A DNA stretch of 64,000 nt from Chitinophaga vietnamensis. Its GTDB lineage: Bacteria; Bacteroidota; Bacteroidia; Chitinophagales; Chitinophagaceae. The notes below the pieces were generated by a model, which was given only the letters and a program-made list of their open reading frames with translations, was not told the origin of the DNA and searched no databases. The position numbers and the translations under genes are program-made. The first letter of the stretch is position 1. Every line of letters starts with the position of its first letter. The stretch covers positions 310,001 to 374,000 of the forward strand of contig NZ_CABHMS010000004.1 in assembly GCF_902167635.1 (NCBI RefSeq). Reading direction: 5' to 3'. Positions 42,120 through 52,200 of this stretch are shown here, piece after piece.

Positions 42120-43619
42120 TCACGAAAAAAAGCCGTGGATAAACCACTGTTGTTGTTCCATATCATAATGCCCGAGCCTGAAAATCCAGTAGCGGCGGCC
42201 CTCTTCATCTTCTACGTTGTAGTAGTCGCGATGCTCGCCTGTTTCCAGCCACCATTCCCGTTCGATACGTTCCGGGCCATCCGCTTTTTTGAGGCGGTGC
42301 AGTTGCCCGCGATAGATGAACAGCATGGGCGGATAATCCGGTATCGGCGCCGCTACCTGTATTGGCGCGGGTTCCGGCAGGAGCCACAAGGGCCTTGGTT
42401 TGTCTGTCCGCCATTCGATCTCCGGCTGTTCGCTGAAAGTAACTGCGCTTTTGATGGACCTTTCCGGCCAGTGATGCTGATCGGGAAGGTAACGGTGAAC
42501 AGTGCCTTTGCCTGTTTTGTTGGTGATCCGGTCCAGCAGTTCCGCAACAGCCTTGTTTTCCAATCCACCGTTCTTAGCCCACAACGCTTCCTGGGCGGGC
42601 GTTACAGCCTCTACTTTGGGCGCTTCCAAAACAAACAGTTCGATGCCGGGGCCTGGCGCTACCTGTGCTATTTTCAGCTCAAACAATTTGAAGAGGTGTG
42701 CCGCATTGTGCGAAGCGCGGTTGGTACCGATGGAGATCGTGGTAGTTTTATCATCCACGCGGTAGCACTTGAAAGTAGCGCTGCGGAGGCCATTGCTTTC
42801 GCGTTCGAGGCGCTGGCAAAGCGTATCCAGCAACTGTTGCAGCGCAATAGTTATACCGGTGGCAGTTTTGATCGGTTCCAGGCTGGGTAGCCGCTCCTGG
42901 TAAGGCAGGGGAGGTTCCAGCGGAATGATGGCTTCTGCAGCCGTGCCCATGGCCTGATGCAGCCTTTGTAACAACGCGGCGCCGAAACGGCGGCGCAATG
43001 CGCTGCGTGGCAGGTGGATAAAATCATTCACCTGATGTAGCCCGAGTTTCTGCAAACGCTCCACTATGGAGGGCTCCAGCCGGAGCGCCGTGGGCGGCAG
43101 CGGTAACAACGCTGCTGTTTGTTCGCCGGAAGGCACTACTGGCAGCTGCGGCCGGTAGCGTGCTATTGCCCATGCGGCGCCGATACTATCGGCCATGCCT
43201 ATACGAACATCGTAGCCGAAGTTACGCAGGCGTGTAACGATATCTTTGAGATAGGGCAGCTCGCCGCCCCACAGGTGCGCACATCCGCTGGCATCGAGCA
43301 GGAGCCCTGCTGGCGGATCGATCGCAACAACAGGCGTATAACGGATACACCAGTGGCCCAGTGCGGTGAGCAATTTTTCTTCCTGGCCGGGGATATCATC
43401 CAGCACTTGTAATGCAGGTACAAGCGCTTTGGCATCCGCTATGGTGGCGCCGGTATCGATACCTTGCTGTTGTGCTGCTTTGTTGGCTGCCGTTACTTTC
43501 ATGCGGCCATGATCCGGCGCTGCAAATACGAAAGGCAATTGTTTCAGCGCAGGCTGCCGGCGTGTTTGCCAGTCCGTCAGCAGGTGACAGAACCATATGG
43601 ATACATAGCGCCGTGGCAT
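42120..43619 (-). CDS. imuB: ImuB, catalytically inactive Y-family polymerase homologue
   Basis: The protein has 499 residues. It follows the Y-family layout: finger/palm segment RMKVTAANKAAQQQGIDTGA, the IDPPAGLLLDASGCAHLWGG block, RLRNFGYDVRIGMADSIGAA and the little-finger half. Where active Y-family polymerases have a DxDxFF motif near the start, this protein has SIWFCHLLTDW, and the SxDE motif is replaced by LDASG, so the metal ligands are missing, as is known for ImuB. It should act as the clamp-linked scaffold of the mutasome. It begins two bases after imuA and ends 17 bases before dnaE2. Confidence 0.92.
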   Translation of the reverse strand: MPRRYVSIWFCHLLTDWQTRRQPALKQLPFVFAAPDHGRMKVTAANKAAQQQGIDTGATIADAKALVPALQVLDDIPGQEEKLLTALGHWCIRYTPVVAIDPPAGLLLDASGCAHLWGGELPYLKDIVTRLRNFGYDVRIGMADSIGAAWAIARYRPQLPVVPSGEQTAALLPLPPTALRLEPSIVERLQKLGLHQVNDFIHLPRSALRRRFGAALLQRLHQAMGTAAEAIIPLEPPLPYQERLPSLEPIKTATGITIALQQLLDTLCQRLERESNGLRSATFKCYRVDDKTTTISIGTNRASHNAAHLFKLFELKIAQVAPGPGIELFVLEAPKVEAVTPAQEALWAKNGGLENKAVAELLDRITNKTGKGTVHRYLPDQHHWPERSIKSAVTFSEQPEIEWRTDKPRPLWLLPEPAPIQVAAPIPDYPPMLFIYRGQLHRLKKADGPERIEREWWLETGEHRDYYNVEDEEGRRYWIFRLGHYDMEQQQWFIHGFFS

Positions 43620-43621
43620 GC

Positions 43622-44356
43622 CTAGCTGATTTTACGCATGGGCCGCTGTGGTACGGTAGCCATGCGGTGGTGAATGGATTGTAATTTTCCATCAGACCAT
43701 TCTACTTGCCATGATCCGGGCTTGCCGCCGCGGATCCTTTGCAGTACTATATTCCAGCGGGGAAACCCTACGCCGGGTAATAGCTCTTCCGGACCGCTGG
43801 CGAGTGGTGACACCAGCCAGCGGGATACACAGGTTGTTGTATTAACCGTACGTGGCTGATGACGGTGAATGAAACCTGTTACCCTGCTTTTTTCCACCGC
43901 CAGCTGCAAACGCCTGGAATGCGTGAAGCTCACGTCTTTTATCTCGCCCACCACAGCTGCGAGGCCTTCACATTTGAGTGCTTCTTCCATTACCCAAAGC
44001 GACTCTTTATCGTTGGCAGTATCAATGAAAATGATGCGGTCCGGCTCAATGCCGAAGCTCTTGAGCGCTGGCGGAAATATCTTTCGCGCAGTACTGATCC
44101 AGATCACAGCACGGCCATCCTGCATAAGACCTCCCAATATGCTGCTGATGAAACCTGTAGTGGCCGCGGCATGCTCCGCATCTGCACTCAGTAATTCATG
44201 TACAGCGCCTGTGGGAAATATCCCATCTGCAAATGCTTCTCTCACCGGCCCAAGCCCTACATCCACCGCAGCATTGTATAATGTTGGTTTGAGCCCTTGT
44301 AACAGAAGGATATCCCTTTGCAGCTGTGCGATGATATCTGCTCTTTCAGTGGGCAA
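43622..44356 (-). CDS. imuA: ImuA-type RecA-like mutasome protein, TTG start
   Basis: The protein has 244 residues. The N-terminus MPTERADIIAQLQRDILLLQ and DVGLGPVREAFADGIFPTGA, followed by VHELLSADAEHAAATTGFIS, match Bacteroidota ImuA-like proteins, which are shortened RecA/SulA relatives. A RecA-like core with VIWISTARKIFPPAL is seen but the P-loop is not well conserved. No ATG lies in frame near the expected start; TTG at 44356 is used, with an upstream stop four codons away. It leads imuA-imuB-dnaE2, with a palindrome over its promoter. Confidence 0.85.
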   Translation of the reverse strand: MPTERADIIAQLQRDILLLQGLKPTLYNAAVDVGLGPVREAFADGIFPTGAVHELLSADAEHAAATTGFISSILGGLMQDGRAVIWISTARKIFPPALKSFGIEPDRIIFIDTANDKESLWVMEEALKCEGLAAVVGEIKDVSFTHSRRLQLAVEKSRVTGFIHRHQPRTVNTTTCVSRWLVSPLASGPEELLPGVGFPRWNIVLQRIRGGKPGSWQVEWSDGKLQSIHHRMATVPQRPMRKIS

Positions 44357-44375
44357 TTTACGCTAAAATTTTTGG

Positions 44376-44404
44376 TAAAAATACTAATATTTTTAGCATT
44401 CCAA
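44376..44404 (-). promoter_or_regulatory. imu promoter with overlapping operator-like palindrome
   Basis: On the minus strand a TTG (44404-44402) is followed after 18 bases by TATTTTTA (44383-44376), close to the Bacteroidota TTG-N19-TAnnTTTG promoter. The -7 box is one arm of a perfect inverted repeat TAAAAATA-TTAG-TATTTTTA (44395-44376), so a repressor there would block transcription. No regulator gene adjoins. Confidence 0.55.
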
Positions 44405-44422
44405 TAAAAATTTTTGATGTAA

Positions 44423-44489
44423 GAATGTGAGAATGTGAGAATTTATGGCGGACCTGAAGTTTCCATCAAATTCTCACATTCTCACATTC
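44423..44489. repeat. 22-base perfect inverted repeat made of GAATGTGA units
   Basis: Arms 44423-44444 and 44468-44489 are perfect complements with a 23-base loop. The right side continues with further copies of CACATTCT up to about 44512. It lies between the imuA promoter and the end of the convergent-facing MFS gene and could form a stable hairpin at the 3' end of that gene's mRNA. Confidence 0.75.
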
Positions 44490-44524
44490 TCAAATCCTCA
44501 CATTCTCACATCCCTAAATTCCCC

Positions 44525-45766
44525 TCACATTGCTGCCTGCATAACAGGTACTTCTTCTTCTACTTCTTTGTGGGCTACTGGTGTTGCGCCTTTCCATTTT
44601 GTCCTGGCAAGGAACACAATAGCAATAGCTGCAATGATACCGTAAGTTAAACCCAGCGCCGGCTGACTGGTAATAGAAATAGTTTTTACCATGGAAGAGC
44701 TGAGAATAGAAGTGATCACCGCAAATCCGCCACCAGTGAGACCGCTGGACTTACCGGCATATTGCGGAAAGCGGATCAGGCAATACGACATCAGGTTGTT
44801 GAAGATGAACCCGGCAGTGCTGTGCAAAAGGAACACATATACTAACAGCGTGAATAAATTATGATAGTACATCGTGAGCGGGATCATAATGGCCACAGCC
44901 AGCAACTGTATAACATTGGCCAGTATCATCTTTTTTGAAAATGGTTTGCTCACCAGCATCCTCGATACTGATCCGCCGATCATCACTGACACACCGGAGA
45001 ATAATGAACAATAGCCGGTCACTGCTGCAGAGAAATGTAATTGCCGCTCGATCAGGAACGGACTGCACATGCCATATAGCAATACCATGCCGTAGGAAAG
45101 TCCGAGTACTACAATACCCGCTGTGAAGTCGGGTGTGCTGAGCATGGTGCGATACGTTTGTGCCATAGTGCGCACACTGAATGGCTGTGCCGCTTTCATA
45201 GATTCGCCGCCAATGGCTGCTTCAATGAGAAAGAATGCCAGCCCGAAATAACCGAGGAACATGAAGTTGGACGACCAGCCCCAGGTGGTTTGGAAGAATC
45301 CGCCGAGAAAAGGCGCTACGATCGGCGCAATAGACCAGATCACCGAAAACAGGCTGGTGTATTTCTTCAGCGCTTCCCCTTCATAAAGATCGATGAAATA
45401 AGCGCGCTTGCTGATCGCGATCACTGCCACCGTAAAACCCTGCACAATACGCATGGCATAGATCACCTGCAGGTTGGAGGAAGAGGCAATGATAAAGCTG
45501 GCGATACTGAACACCAGCATAGACGCCATGTTGGGAATGTAGCGCCCGTAGCGGTCGATCAGCCCGCCCACCACCAGCTGCGAAATACCATAGCTGACGA
45601 TGAACAATGAAAGTGTTAATTGAATAGCGGCAGGCGAAGTGTGCAATTGTACTGCCATATCTGGTAACGATGGAATGAATATATCCATGGCAAAGCCCGA
45701 CAAAGGGATAACGCTAAGTGCCATTATGGTATTCCAGCCCGTTCTTGATGCTTTAATCCTTCTCAT
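44525..45766 (-). CDS. MFS drug efflux transporter, Bcr/CflA type
   Basis: This 413-residue protein has twelve predicted helices. The start MALSVIPLSGFAMDIFIPSL PD is the Bcr/CflA helix-1 signature; VGGLIDRYGRYIPN is the MFS loop 2-3 motif; RIVQGFTVAVIAISKRAYFI resembles helix 4 of drug/proton antiporters. It should export drugs or metabolites in exchange for protons. The C-terminus ends with an acidic tail (HKEVEEEVPVMQ). It follows the AraC-type gene, 85 bases apart on the same strand, which may regulate it. Confidence 0.88.
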   Translation of the reverse strand: MRRIKASRTGWNTIMALSVIPLSGFAMDIFIPSLPDMAVQLHTSPAAIQLTLSLFIVSYGISQLVVGGLIDRYGRYIPNMASMLVFSIASFIIASSSNLQVIYAMRIVQGFTVAVIAISKRAYFIDLYEGEALKKYTSLFSVIWSIAPIVAPFLGGFFQTTWGWSSNFMFLGYFGLAFFLIEAAIGGESMKAAQPFSVRTMAQTYRTMLSTPDFTAGIVVLGLSYGMVLLYGMCSPFLIERQLHFSAAVTGYCSLFSGVSVMIGGSVSRMLVSKPFSKKMILANVIQLLAVAIMIPLTMYYHNLFTLLVYVFLLHSTAGFIFNNLMSYCLIRFPQYAGKSSGLTGGGFAVITSILSSSMVKTISITSQPALGLTYGIIAAIAIVFLARTKWKGATPVAHKEVEEEVPVMQAAM

Positions 45767-45851
45767 AATTTTTGCTTTTGAATTAGCGATGTAAAATTAG
45801 GAAGGAGGGTAACTATGGCAATTACACGATTCAAAGGGATGATTATACAAA

Positions 45852-46790
45852 TCAAATACGGGCGGTCGTCAATTTTTTTCCGCTGCGAAATTCCAGCGGG
45901 GTGCGGCCGGTGAATTGTTTGAAGTATTTATTGAAATGAGAAGGATATTCAAAACCCAATGCATAGGCGATTTCCGAGATGTTCCAGCTGGTATTGCGCA
46001 GCAATGTTTTGGCTTCGGTGATCACCCGTTCGTGAATGATTTCGCGGGTAGTTTTATTGGTGTGCTTTTTTACAACACTGTTCAGATGGTTTACATGCAC
46101 GTGCAGCTGACTGGCAAACAGGGCAGGTGTTAATAATTTCAAAGGCACCTCTGGCGAATCTACCGGGAACTCCTGGTTCAGCAGGGCAAAGAAATCATTC
46201 ATCAGCCGGTCGCGCACTATGAAGGCCGGCTCCTGGCGGCTTTGCTGCAAACGGATCCCTTCATGGATCAGCAGCTGCAACAGGTTGCGGATCATATCCC
46301 ATTTGAAAGGATAGTCTGTGGCTTGCAGCGCCTGCATCTGCGTGAAGTATGTCTGCAAACGTTTTTTTTCTTCCTTGGTAAGCGGTATCACCGGCATCAG
46401 GGAAGGATTGAATAAGGGACAGGCCTGTTGCACATCCCGCGGAATACATCCTTCTATAAAAGGAGTGTTGAACAGGCAATAAGAACGATAGAACGGCACT
46501 TTGATTTCTATAGAAGCAGGTACGGCAGGGTTGGAGAGGATCAGGCAGCTTTGATCCAGTGGTATTTCCTGGTCGTTATACAGCAGGACGCCGCCGCCCT
46601 TTTTTATATCGCTCAGGCATATCTTGAAATAATCGCGGCGGTTGAAGGCCGTCTGGCGTACAACAGAAAGGCTTTCCCGCACATTGAAATGTGGATTGCC
46701 TGATGTATGGCGCAGTTCAGGAGGAATGTCCTGCCCGGTACGTTTGTAGAATTCTGCCAGCGATTCTGTAGGAATGAGTTTGTCTGTCAT
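45852..46790 (-). CDS. AraC-family transcriptional regulator
   Basis: The protein has 312 residues from the ATG at 46790; a start eight codons upstream is less likely. The N-terminal half is a cupin-like effector domain (FKICLSDIKKGGGVLLYNDQ). The C-terminal AraC DNA-binding domain has two helix-turn-helix units: FASQLHVHVNHLNSVVKKHT and ISEIAYALGFEYPSHFNKYF, ending KQFTGRTPLEFR. It probably controls the MFS efflux gene downstream on the same strand. Confidence 0.9.
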   Translation of the reverse strand: MTDKLIPTESLAEFYKRTGQDIPPELRHTSGNPHFNVRESLSVVRQTAFNRRDYFKICLSDIKKGGGVLLYNDQEIPLDQSCLILSNPAVPASIEIKVPFYRSYCLFNTPFIEGCIPRDVQQACPLFNPSLMPVIPLTKEEKKRLQTYFTQMQALQATDYPFKWDMIRNLLQLLIHEGIRLQQSRQEPAFIVRDRLMNDFFALLNQEFPVDSPEVPLKLLTPALFASQLHVHVNHLNSVVKKHTNKTTREIIHERVITEAKTLLRNTSWNISEIAYALGFEYPSHFNKYFKQFTGRTPLEFRSGKKLTTARI

Positions 46791-46863
46791 AACTTTATCC
46801 CTTATATAATTCAAAGGTACGGGAATTTAGAATTTTATTAGATTTACCAATAAAAGCGCAATA

Positions 46864-47442
46864 ATGAAACACCTGTTTAAACTATGCCTCGCCCTGATCT
46901 GCTGCCAACCCGCTATGGCACAGCAAAAGAAAGAACGTGAACTCCATTACACCAGCAGTCTGCAACAGATGATCACCGTATATCAGGGTAATATTTTTGT
47001 GAATGGCAAGAAAACCTTCACCTTCAGCCGGGACAGCATCAACTACAGCAGCAAACGTAACCGCCTGATCGAAGATGGCAGATCGGTATTCCTCTTCCTG
47101 GAAATAAATGACCGTCCCAATAAAAATAAACTCTGCGTCTTCAATGTGGAAAACTCGCATGCCGACTCCATCCTGACGGCCATCAGCTCCGATGTTAAAG
47201 ACTGGGACCACGACGGCAACCTGGAATTTGGCGGCAGCGAGCAAACTCCCGCCTATCCCTCGCACGACTCAATGTACTACGTTGCTTCCCGCTTCTACGA
47301 AATAAAGAAAGGCAAACTCACTTATGATGCGGAACTTACCGAAGCCACAGACAAAAAAGTGAATGGCGTTTTTTTAACAGAGCCGATGGATAGCAATGGT
47401 AAACCGAAAGTGATAGCGGTAGGGAAGGGGAAGAAGCGGTGA
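46864..47442 (+). CDS. Hypothetical secreted protein
   Basis: I do not recognise a family for this 192-residue protein. It has a signal peptide cut after AMAQ (about residue 20). The mature part is beta-rich (MITVYQGNIFVNGKKTFTFS, RSVFLFLEINDRPNKNKLCV) with a DVKDWDHDGNLEFGG segment that resembles a calcium-binding-like Asp loop. It is divergent from the araC-type gene by 73 bases and convergent with mgtC. Confidence 0.7.
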   Translation: MKHLFKLCLALICCQPAMAQQKKERELHYTSSLQQMITVYQGNIFVNGKKTFTFSRDSINYSSKRNRLIEDGRSVFLFLEINDRPNKNKLCVFNVENSHADSILTAISSDVKDWDHDGNLEFGGSEQTPAYPSHDSMYYVASRFYEIKKGKLTYDAELTEATDKKVNGVFLTEPMDSNGKPKVIAVGKGKKR

Positions 47443-47522
47443 TTTGTTATAAGGAGAAAAAATAGAGGAGAAGATGTGACAGGAAAGTTGAAATTTTCAT
47501 TGTAGATAAAATCATTCCTGAA

Positions 47523-48230
47523 TTAAAGATCATACTCACTCGCCATCCTGTTCCAGCTTACTTCCGTAACATCCTGTTCTATTGTAAGGCGTGCCGCCAT
47601 CTTTTCCATGTTGCTGTCTTCATTGCCATTGGACAGTATTTCCGCAGTGATGATCGCATTGGCGGGATCGCCGTTGTCGCTGCTTCTCAGCGAGCGTAGC
47701 AACAGTTTGTGGTCGGCATTGGCAGCTTGCAGGAGCAGTACACGCAGGTGATTTTCTACCTGCTGCTTACATTTGATCACCAGTATATAACCGATTTGTG
47801 CAGACAGTTTCCTGTTGATAGGCAGATTACCCAAACGTACGCCCAGTGGGCGCATCAGCAGGTGTGTGCCTAAGATGAATACCGCCCCGATACATGCTTC
47901 GGCCAGTAGCCCCAGCCCACAGGCAGCGCCCACGGCGGCGGAGCACCAGAGTGTGGCGGCAGTGTTCAGCCCTTTTACATTGAGGCCATCTTTCATGATC
48001 ACACCCGCTCCCAGAAAGCCTATGCCGCTCACCACGTACGACGTAACGCGCCCGGCCGCTTCCGGCGATAAATGCATGCTGATCCCCACAAACATGCTGG
48101 CGCCCAATGCCACCAGCATATTGGTTCTGAGGCCGGCCATACGCTGGCGGTATTGGCGCTCCATTCCTATCACAGCACCCAGGATAAAAGCAATGCCCAG
48201 TCTGGCGGCAAATGTTAATGGTGAAAGCAT
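47523..48230 (-). CDS. MgtC/SapB-family membrane protein
   Basis: This 235-residue protein has four to five N-terminal helices with the MgtC signature: RLGIAFILGAVIGMERQYRQ, MAGLRTNMLVALGASMF and VVSGIGFLGAGVIMKDGLNV followed by GLNTAATLWCSAAVG. The C-terminal soluble domain (about 145-235) is ACT-like. MgtC proteins help survival in low magnesium and inhibit the F-ATPase in some pathogens. It lies 19 bases downstream of an OmpR-type response regulator and is probably co-transcribed with it. Confidence 0.9.
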   Translation of the reverse strand: MLSPLTFAARLGIAFILGAVIGMERQYRQRMAGLRTNMLVALGASMFVGISMHLSPEAAGRVTSYVVSGIGFLGAGVIMKDGLNVKGLNTAATLWCSAAVGAACGLGLLAEACIGAVFILGTHLLMRPLGVRLGNLPINRKLSAQIGYILVIKCKQQVENHLRVLLLQAANADHKLLLRSLRSSDNGDPANAIITAEILSNGNEDSNMEKMAARLTIEQDVTEVSWNRMASEYDL

Positions 48231-48249
48231 GGTCTCTTCCTGTTAAAAT

Positions 48250-48933
48250 TTAAATACCTGTTTGCAACATAAAACCCATTCCTGTCCTCGTATAGATCAA
48301 CCTGGGCTTAAAATCCCGGTCAATCTTCCTGCGCAAATTATTTACATAAACATCAATGAAATTCGTTTTCCAGTCGGTCGTATTCCACACACGATCTGCG
48401 ATCTCTGTTCTGGTAAGCACACGGTTCGGATTTCTCATCATAAATTCCAGTAAGGAAAATTCCTTCCGGGTAAGACTGATCGCTTGTCCGGCGCGTGTTA
48501 CTGCTTTAGTGTAGAGATTCAGTTCGAGGTCTTCTATCTGTAATACAAATCCTCCTTTGTAAATATTCGCCGCACTTTTCCGGCGTGCCAGGATGCGCAG
48601 GCGCGCCAGTAACTCCCGGAAGTCGAAGGGCTTCACGAGATAGTCGCTGGCGCCGGCTTCGAAGCCCTCCAGCTTGGTGCCTGTTTCGCCCAATGCGGTA
48701 AGTATTAATACCGGCAGTTCCGGATCGAGTTGCTTCAATGTCTTGCACAGCGCGATGCCATCCATCGCGGGTAGCATAATATCCAACACCGCCATATCCG
48801 GCTTCGAGCTGAGTGCCAGCTCGTAAGCCGACTCGCCATCAAATGCCTGCAACACGTTGTAGCCCTCTTCTGTAAGGCCTTTGCGGATCAGGTCTGCAAT
48901 TCTTTTTTCATCTTCAACAACCAGAATTTTCAT
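48250..48933 (-). CDS. OmpR/PhoB-family response regulator without adjacent kinase
   Basis: The protein has 227 residues. The receiver domain has EDE 7-9, phospho-acceptor Asp51 (MAVLDIMLPAMDG) and Lys in YLVKPFDFRELLARL. The C-terminal winged helix includes ISLTRKEFSLLEFMMRNPNR and TNFIDVYVNNLRRKIDRDF. The usual partner kinase is not beside it; the next gene is mgtC, 19 bases on. By analogy with PhoP control of mgtC it may answer a magnesium or envelope signal, but that is inference. Confidence 0.92.
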   Translation of the reverse strand: MKILVVEDEKRIADLIRKGLTEEGYNVLQAFDGESAYELALSSKPDMAVLDIMLPAMDGIALCKTLKQLDPELPVLILTALGETGTKLEGFEAGASDYLVKPFDFRELLARLRILARRKSAANIYKGGFVLQIEDLELNLYTKAVTRAGQAISLTRKEFSLLEFMMRNPNRVLTRTEIADRVWNTTDWKTNFIDVYVNNLRRKIDRDFKPRLIYTRTGMGFMLQTGI

Positions 48934-48948
48934 ATGGTTTCATTGCCG

Positions 48949-48956
48949 CAAAGATA
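48949..48956 (-). promoter_or_regulatory. Candidate -7 box (TATCTTTG) of the response regulator-mgtC operon
   Basis: On the minus strand TATCTTTG fits TAnnTTTG and lies 15 bases before the ATG at 48933. No clear TTG is present at the -33 distance. Confidence 0.5.
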
Positions 48957-49071
48957 GGCAGGCCTTACAGTGTAGCCCATTAGATTTTTCTTAGAAGCAG
49001 CGGAAGATGCGTTAAGTTTTTTCTAATTATTTTCTGTTCGTCCTTTAAGCGACTTTTCTATCACGCCAGTT

Positions 49072-49079
49072 TACCTTTG
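49072..49079 (+). promoter_or_regulatory. Candidate -7 box (TACCTTTG) of the third susC
   Basis: TACCTTTG fits TAnnTTTG and lies 126 bases before the susC ATG at 49206, leaving a leader of about 120 bases. The AT-rich stretch 48980-49060 upstream shows no gene. Confidence 0.45.
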
Positions 49080-49205
49080 CGACGCACAACAAAAAAATCC
49101 TGAAGGTATATAACGTAAACGTATATACGTAGCATACATCCGGACACCGGCAGGACCTCGCATGCCCAAAGGAAAAGAATATACAAACAGATCAAACAAA
49201 ATGTT

Positions 49206-52200
49206 ATGCTGAAAACATTTACAAAAAGAAGCGAAGCGCGCAAATGGTTCCTCGCATGCCTGCTATTCATGACAGGCATCCTGTCTGCCCACGCGCAAAT
49301 CATGATCTCCGGAACAGTGAAAAACAATACAGGAGAGCCTTTGCCGGGAGTGAGCATTGCTGTGGCAGGCACGCATAAAGGCACCACCACAGATACCGCC
49401 GGTTATTACAGAATCAATGTAGCCAAGGGCAGCGATGTACTGTTGTTCAGCCTGATAGGTTATCAATATAAACAGGTGAAAGCCGGGAACGCCTCCCGCC
49501 ATGATATCGTAATGGAAAGCACCGCTTCACAATTATCGGAGATCGTAGTAACAACGGGATTGGCGTCCAGCATCAAAAAGAGCAATGCAGCCAATGCGGT
49601 GGTATCTATCCCTGCGGCCAGACTTACCGGCACCACGGTACCGTCTACACTGGATGGCGCGCTGAGTGGAAAGGTAGTGGGAGCCACCATTACGCAGATG
49701 AGCGGGGCGCCCGGCGGCGGCATCTCCATGCAGCTCAGAGGTATCTCTTCTATCACGGGCAGCTCGCAGCCTTTATTTATCCTCGATGGTGTGATCATCA
49801 ACGATGCCAGCTTCGATGCAGGCCGTGGCAGCAACACATTCAACGGTTCCAACAGCATTTCCAAAGGGCAGGATAACCTCGCTAACAGGCTGGCAGATAT
49901 CAACGCTGCTGATGTTGCCTCAGTAGAGATTCTCAAAGGTTCCAGCGCAGCGGCCATCTACGGCACATTGGCCAATGCCGGCGTAGTGATCATTAATACG
50001 AAGAAGGGAACTGCCGGTCCTACCAGGGTTACTTTCTCTCAGGATATCGCTGCCATCTCCGCCACTAAATTCCTGCCCTATGGCAGCTGGGACGAAGCCA
50101 AGATACGCGCTTTCTACGCTGATACCGCACAACAAAACAGCGAGATCGCTGCGTGGAAATCTGCCCGCGATGCCGGCCACATCTACAATTATCCCAAAGA
50201 GATCTATGGCCATACTGTACTCGGAACCTACAGCCAGCTGGGCATTTCAGGCGGATCAGAAAAGACAAGGTTCTACCTCTCCGGTGGTTATAACAATGAA
50301 AATGGTCTTACTAAAAATACCGGCTTTCAACGGGCCACCCTGCGGGCGAATCTTAACCATCGTATCAACGAGCGCTGGAACCTGCAACTGAATTCAGTAT
50401 TTATCAACAACGTTACGCAGCGCGGTTGGGAAAATAATGATAACAATGGCGTGAATATCGGAACCAACCTTACCTCGCTGCCATCCTATGCGCAGATACA
50501 CCGGCTGCCGGACGGGAGATATCCTGTAAATCCGTACTACGCCGAAAATCCTTTTCATGTGCTGGATGCATTCATCAATAAAGAAACCACTAACCGCCTG
50601 ATCGAATCGTTCCTCACTAACTATACCTTCATTGAAAAGCCGCGCTACCAGCTGAAAGCCAGCTTCCAGGGCGGTATGGATTACCTGCTCACCGAGGCGC
50701 AGCTTTACGCGCCGGCAGATGCGCAATCACAGCAGAATGCGATCAGCGGTTATCCCGGCGCTGCCAGGTTTACCAACAACCGTAATATCAACACCAATTT
50801 CCAGCTGGCTTTGGTGAGCACCCTCACTTCGGGCCGCTTCATCAATAAAACTTCCGCGGGCCTCGTTCGTTTTAATCAACAACTGAACATCAACGCGGTG
50901 CAGGGAGAGGGGATGGTAGATGGACAGACAAATCCCAACAATGCCGTGATACGCTCCACCTACAGCTATTTCCAGCAGATACAGAATGCGGGCGCGTTTC
51001 TGCAGCATGAAATGAACTGGGATGACAAGATCATTGCTACTGCCGCTATCCGTGTGGATAAAAATACCACGAATGCAAACTACAATACTTTTTACCCTTT
51101 CCCGAAAGCCGCGCTGGCTGCCAATCTGGCGAAATTCAGCTGGTGGCGCATGCCCTTCATCAACCAGGCCAAACTGAGGGTCGCCTATGGCGAAACCGGT
51201 GGCCCCGCTGCATTTGGCAGCAATTTCAGTCAGTTGAACCCGGTCGTTTACCAGAACACGCTTGGCATCGCCGCTCCTGTTACTATCGGCAATAATAAAA
51301 TCAAATACGAGATCGCCAGCGAGATGGAATACGGCGCAGACCTGGGCTTCTGGAACAACCGGGTCACACTGGAAGTAACGCTCTACGACAAGAAAGTACG
51401 CAACCTGTTGCAACCCTTTGTGCTGGCGCCTTCCACCGGGTATGCCAGTATCACCGGTTATCCGATTGGCGATCTGCAGAACAAAGGGCTGGAAGTATCT
51501 CTCGGCTTCATGCCGGTAAATACGCATGCTATTAAATGGAATTCTACCTTCAACTACTGGTTTAACAGGAGCAAGATCACCCGTCTTGTAATCCCGCCAT
51601 CTGCCGCAGGCCCCAATCTTGGCGCATTATACGGCTTCAATGAATTGAGAACGGGTCAGTCGCCCACTGCCTTTGTAGGTACGCCGGTAAGGCCGGATGG
51701 CTCGCCCACCGTTTATGGCGATGCACAACCGAAGTTCCAGCTCACCAGCTACAACAAGATCGAGTTTGCAAAGAACTTTGAACTCTCCTTCCTGCTGCAC
51801 TGGAACTACAAGAGCTATGTGAGCAACTTCACCCGCTTCCAGCTGGACCAGGGCGGGCAGAGCCCCGACTGGATGGTACCCACCAATGTTGATGCTTCCG
51901 GTAACAAGATCCCCGGCGGCCCGCTGCCTACGGGCCTCGCGAGACAACAAGGTCTCACTGCTGCTTATTTCATTGAAGATGCCAGTTACATCAAACTGCG
52001 CGAAGTAGCATTGAAATATATTTTCGATCAACACCAGCTGGAAAGACTTTTCGGCCATCACATCAAAGGGCTCAACTTTGGTATCAGCGCCAACAACCTG
52101 TTCACCATCACGAAGTACACCGGCTATGACCCGGAAGTATCTGCCTTTGGCCAAACATCGGTAGGCAGCAACTATGATATCGTGAGTGCGCCTTATACCA

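Noticed and set aside
50727-51527. 266-codon minus-strand ORF
   Set aside because: Antisense to the third susC barrel; no motif.
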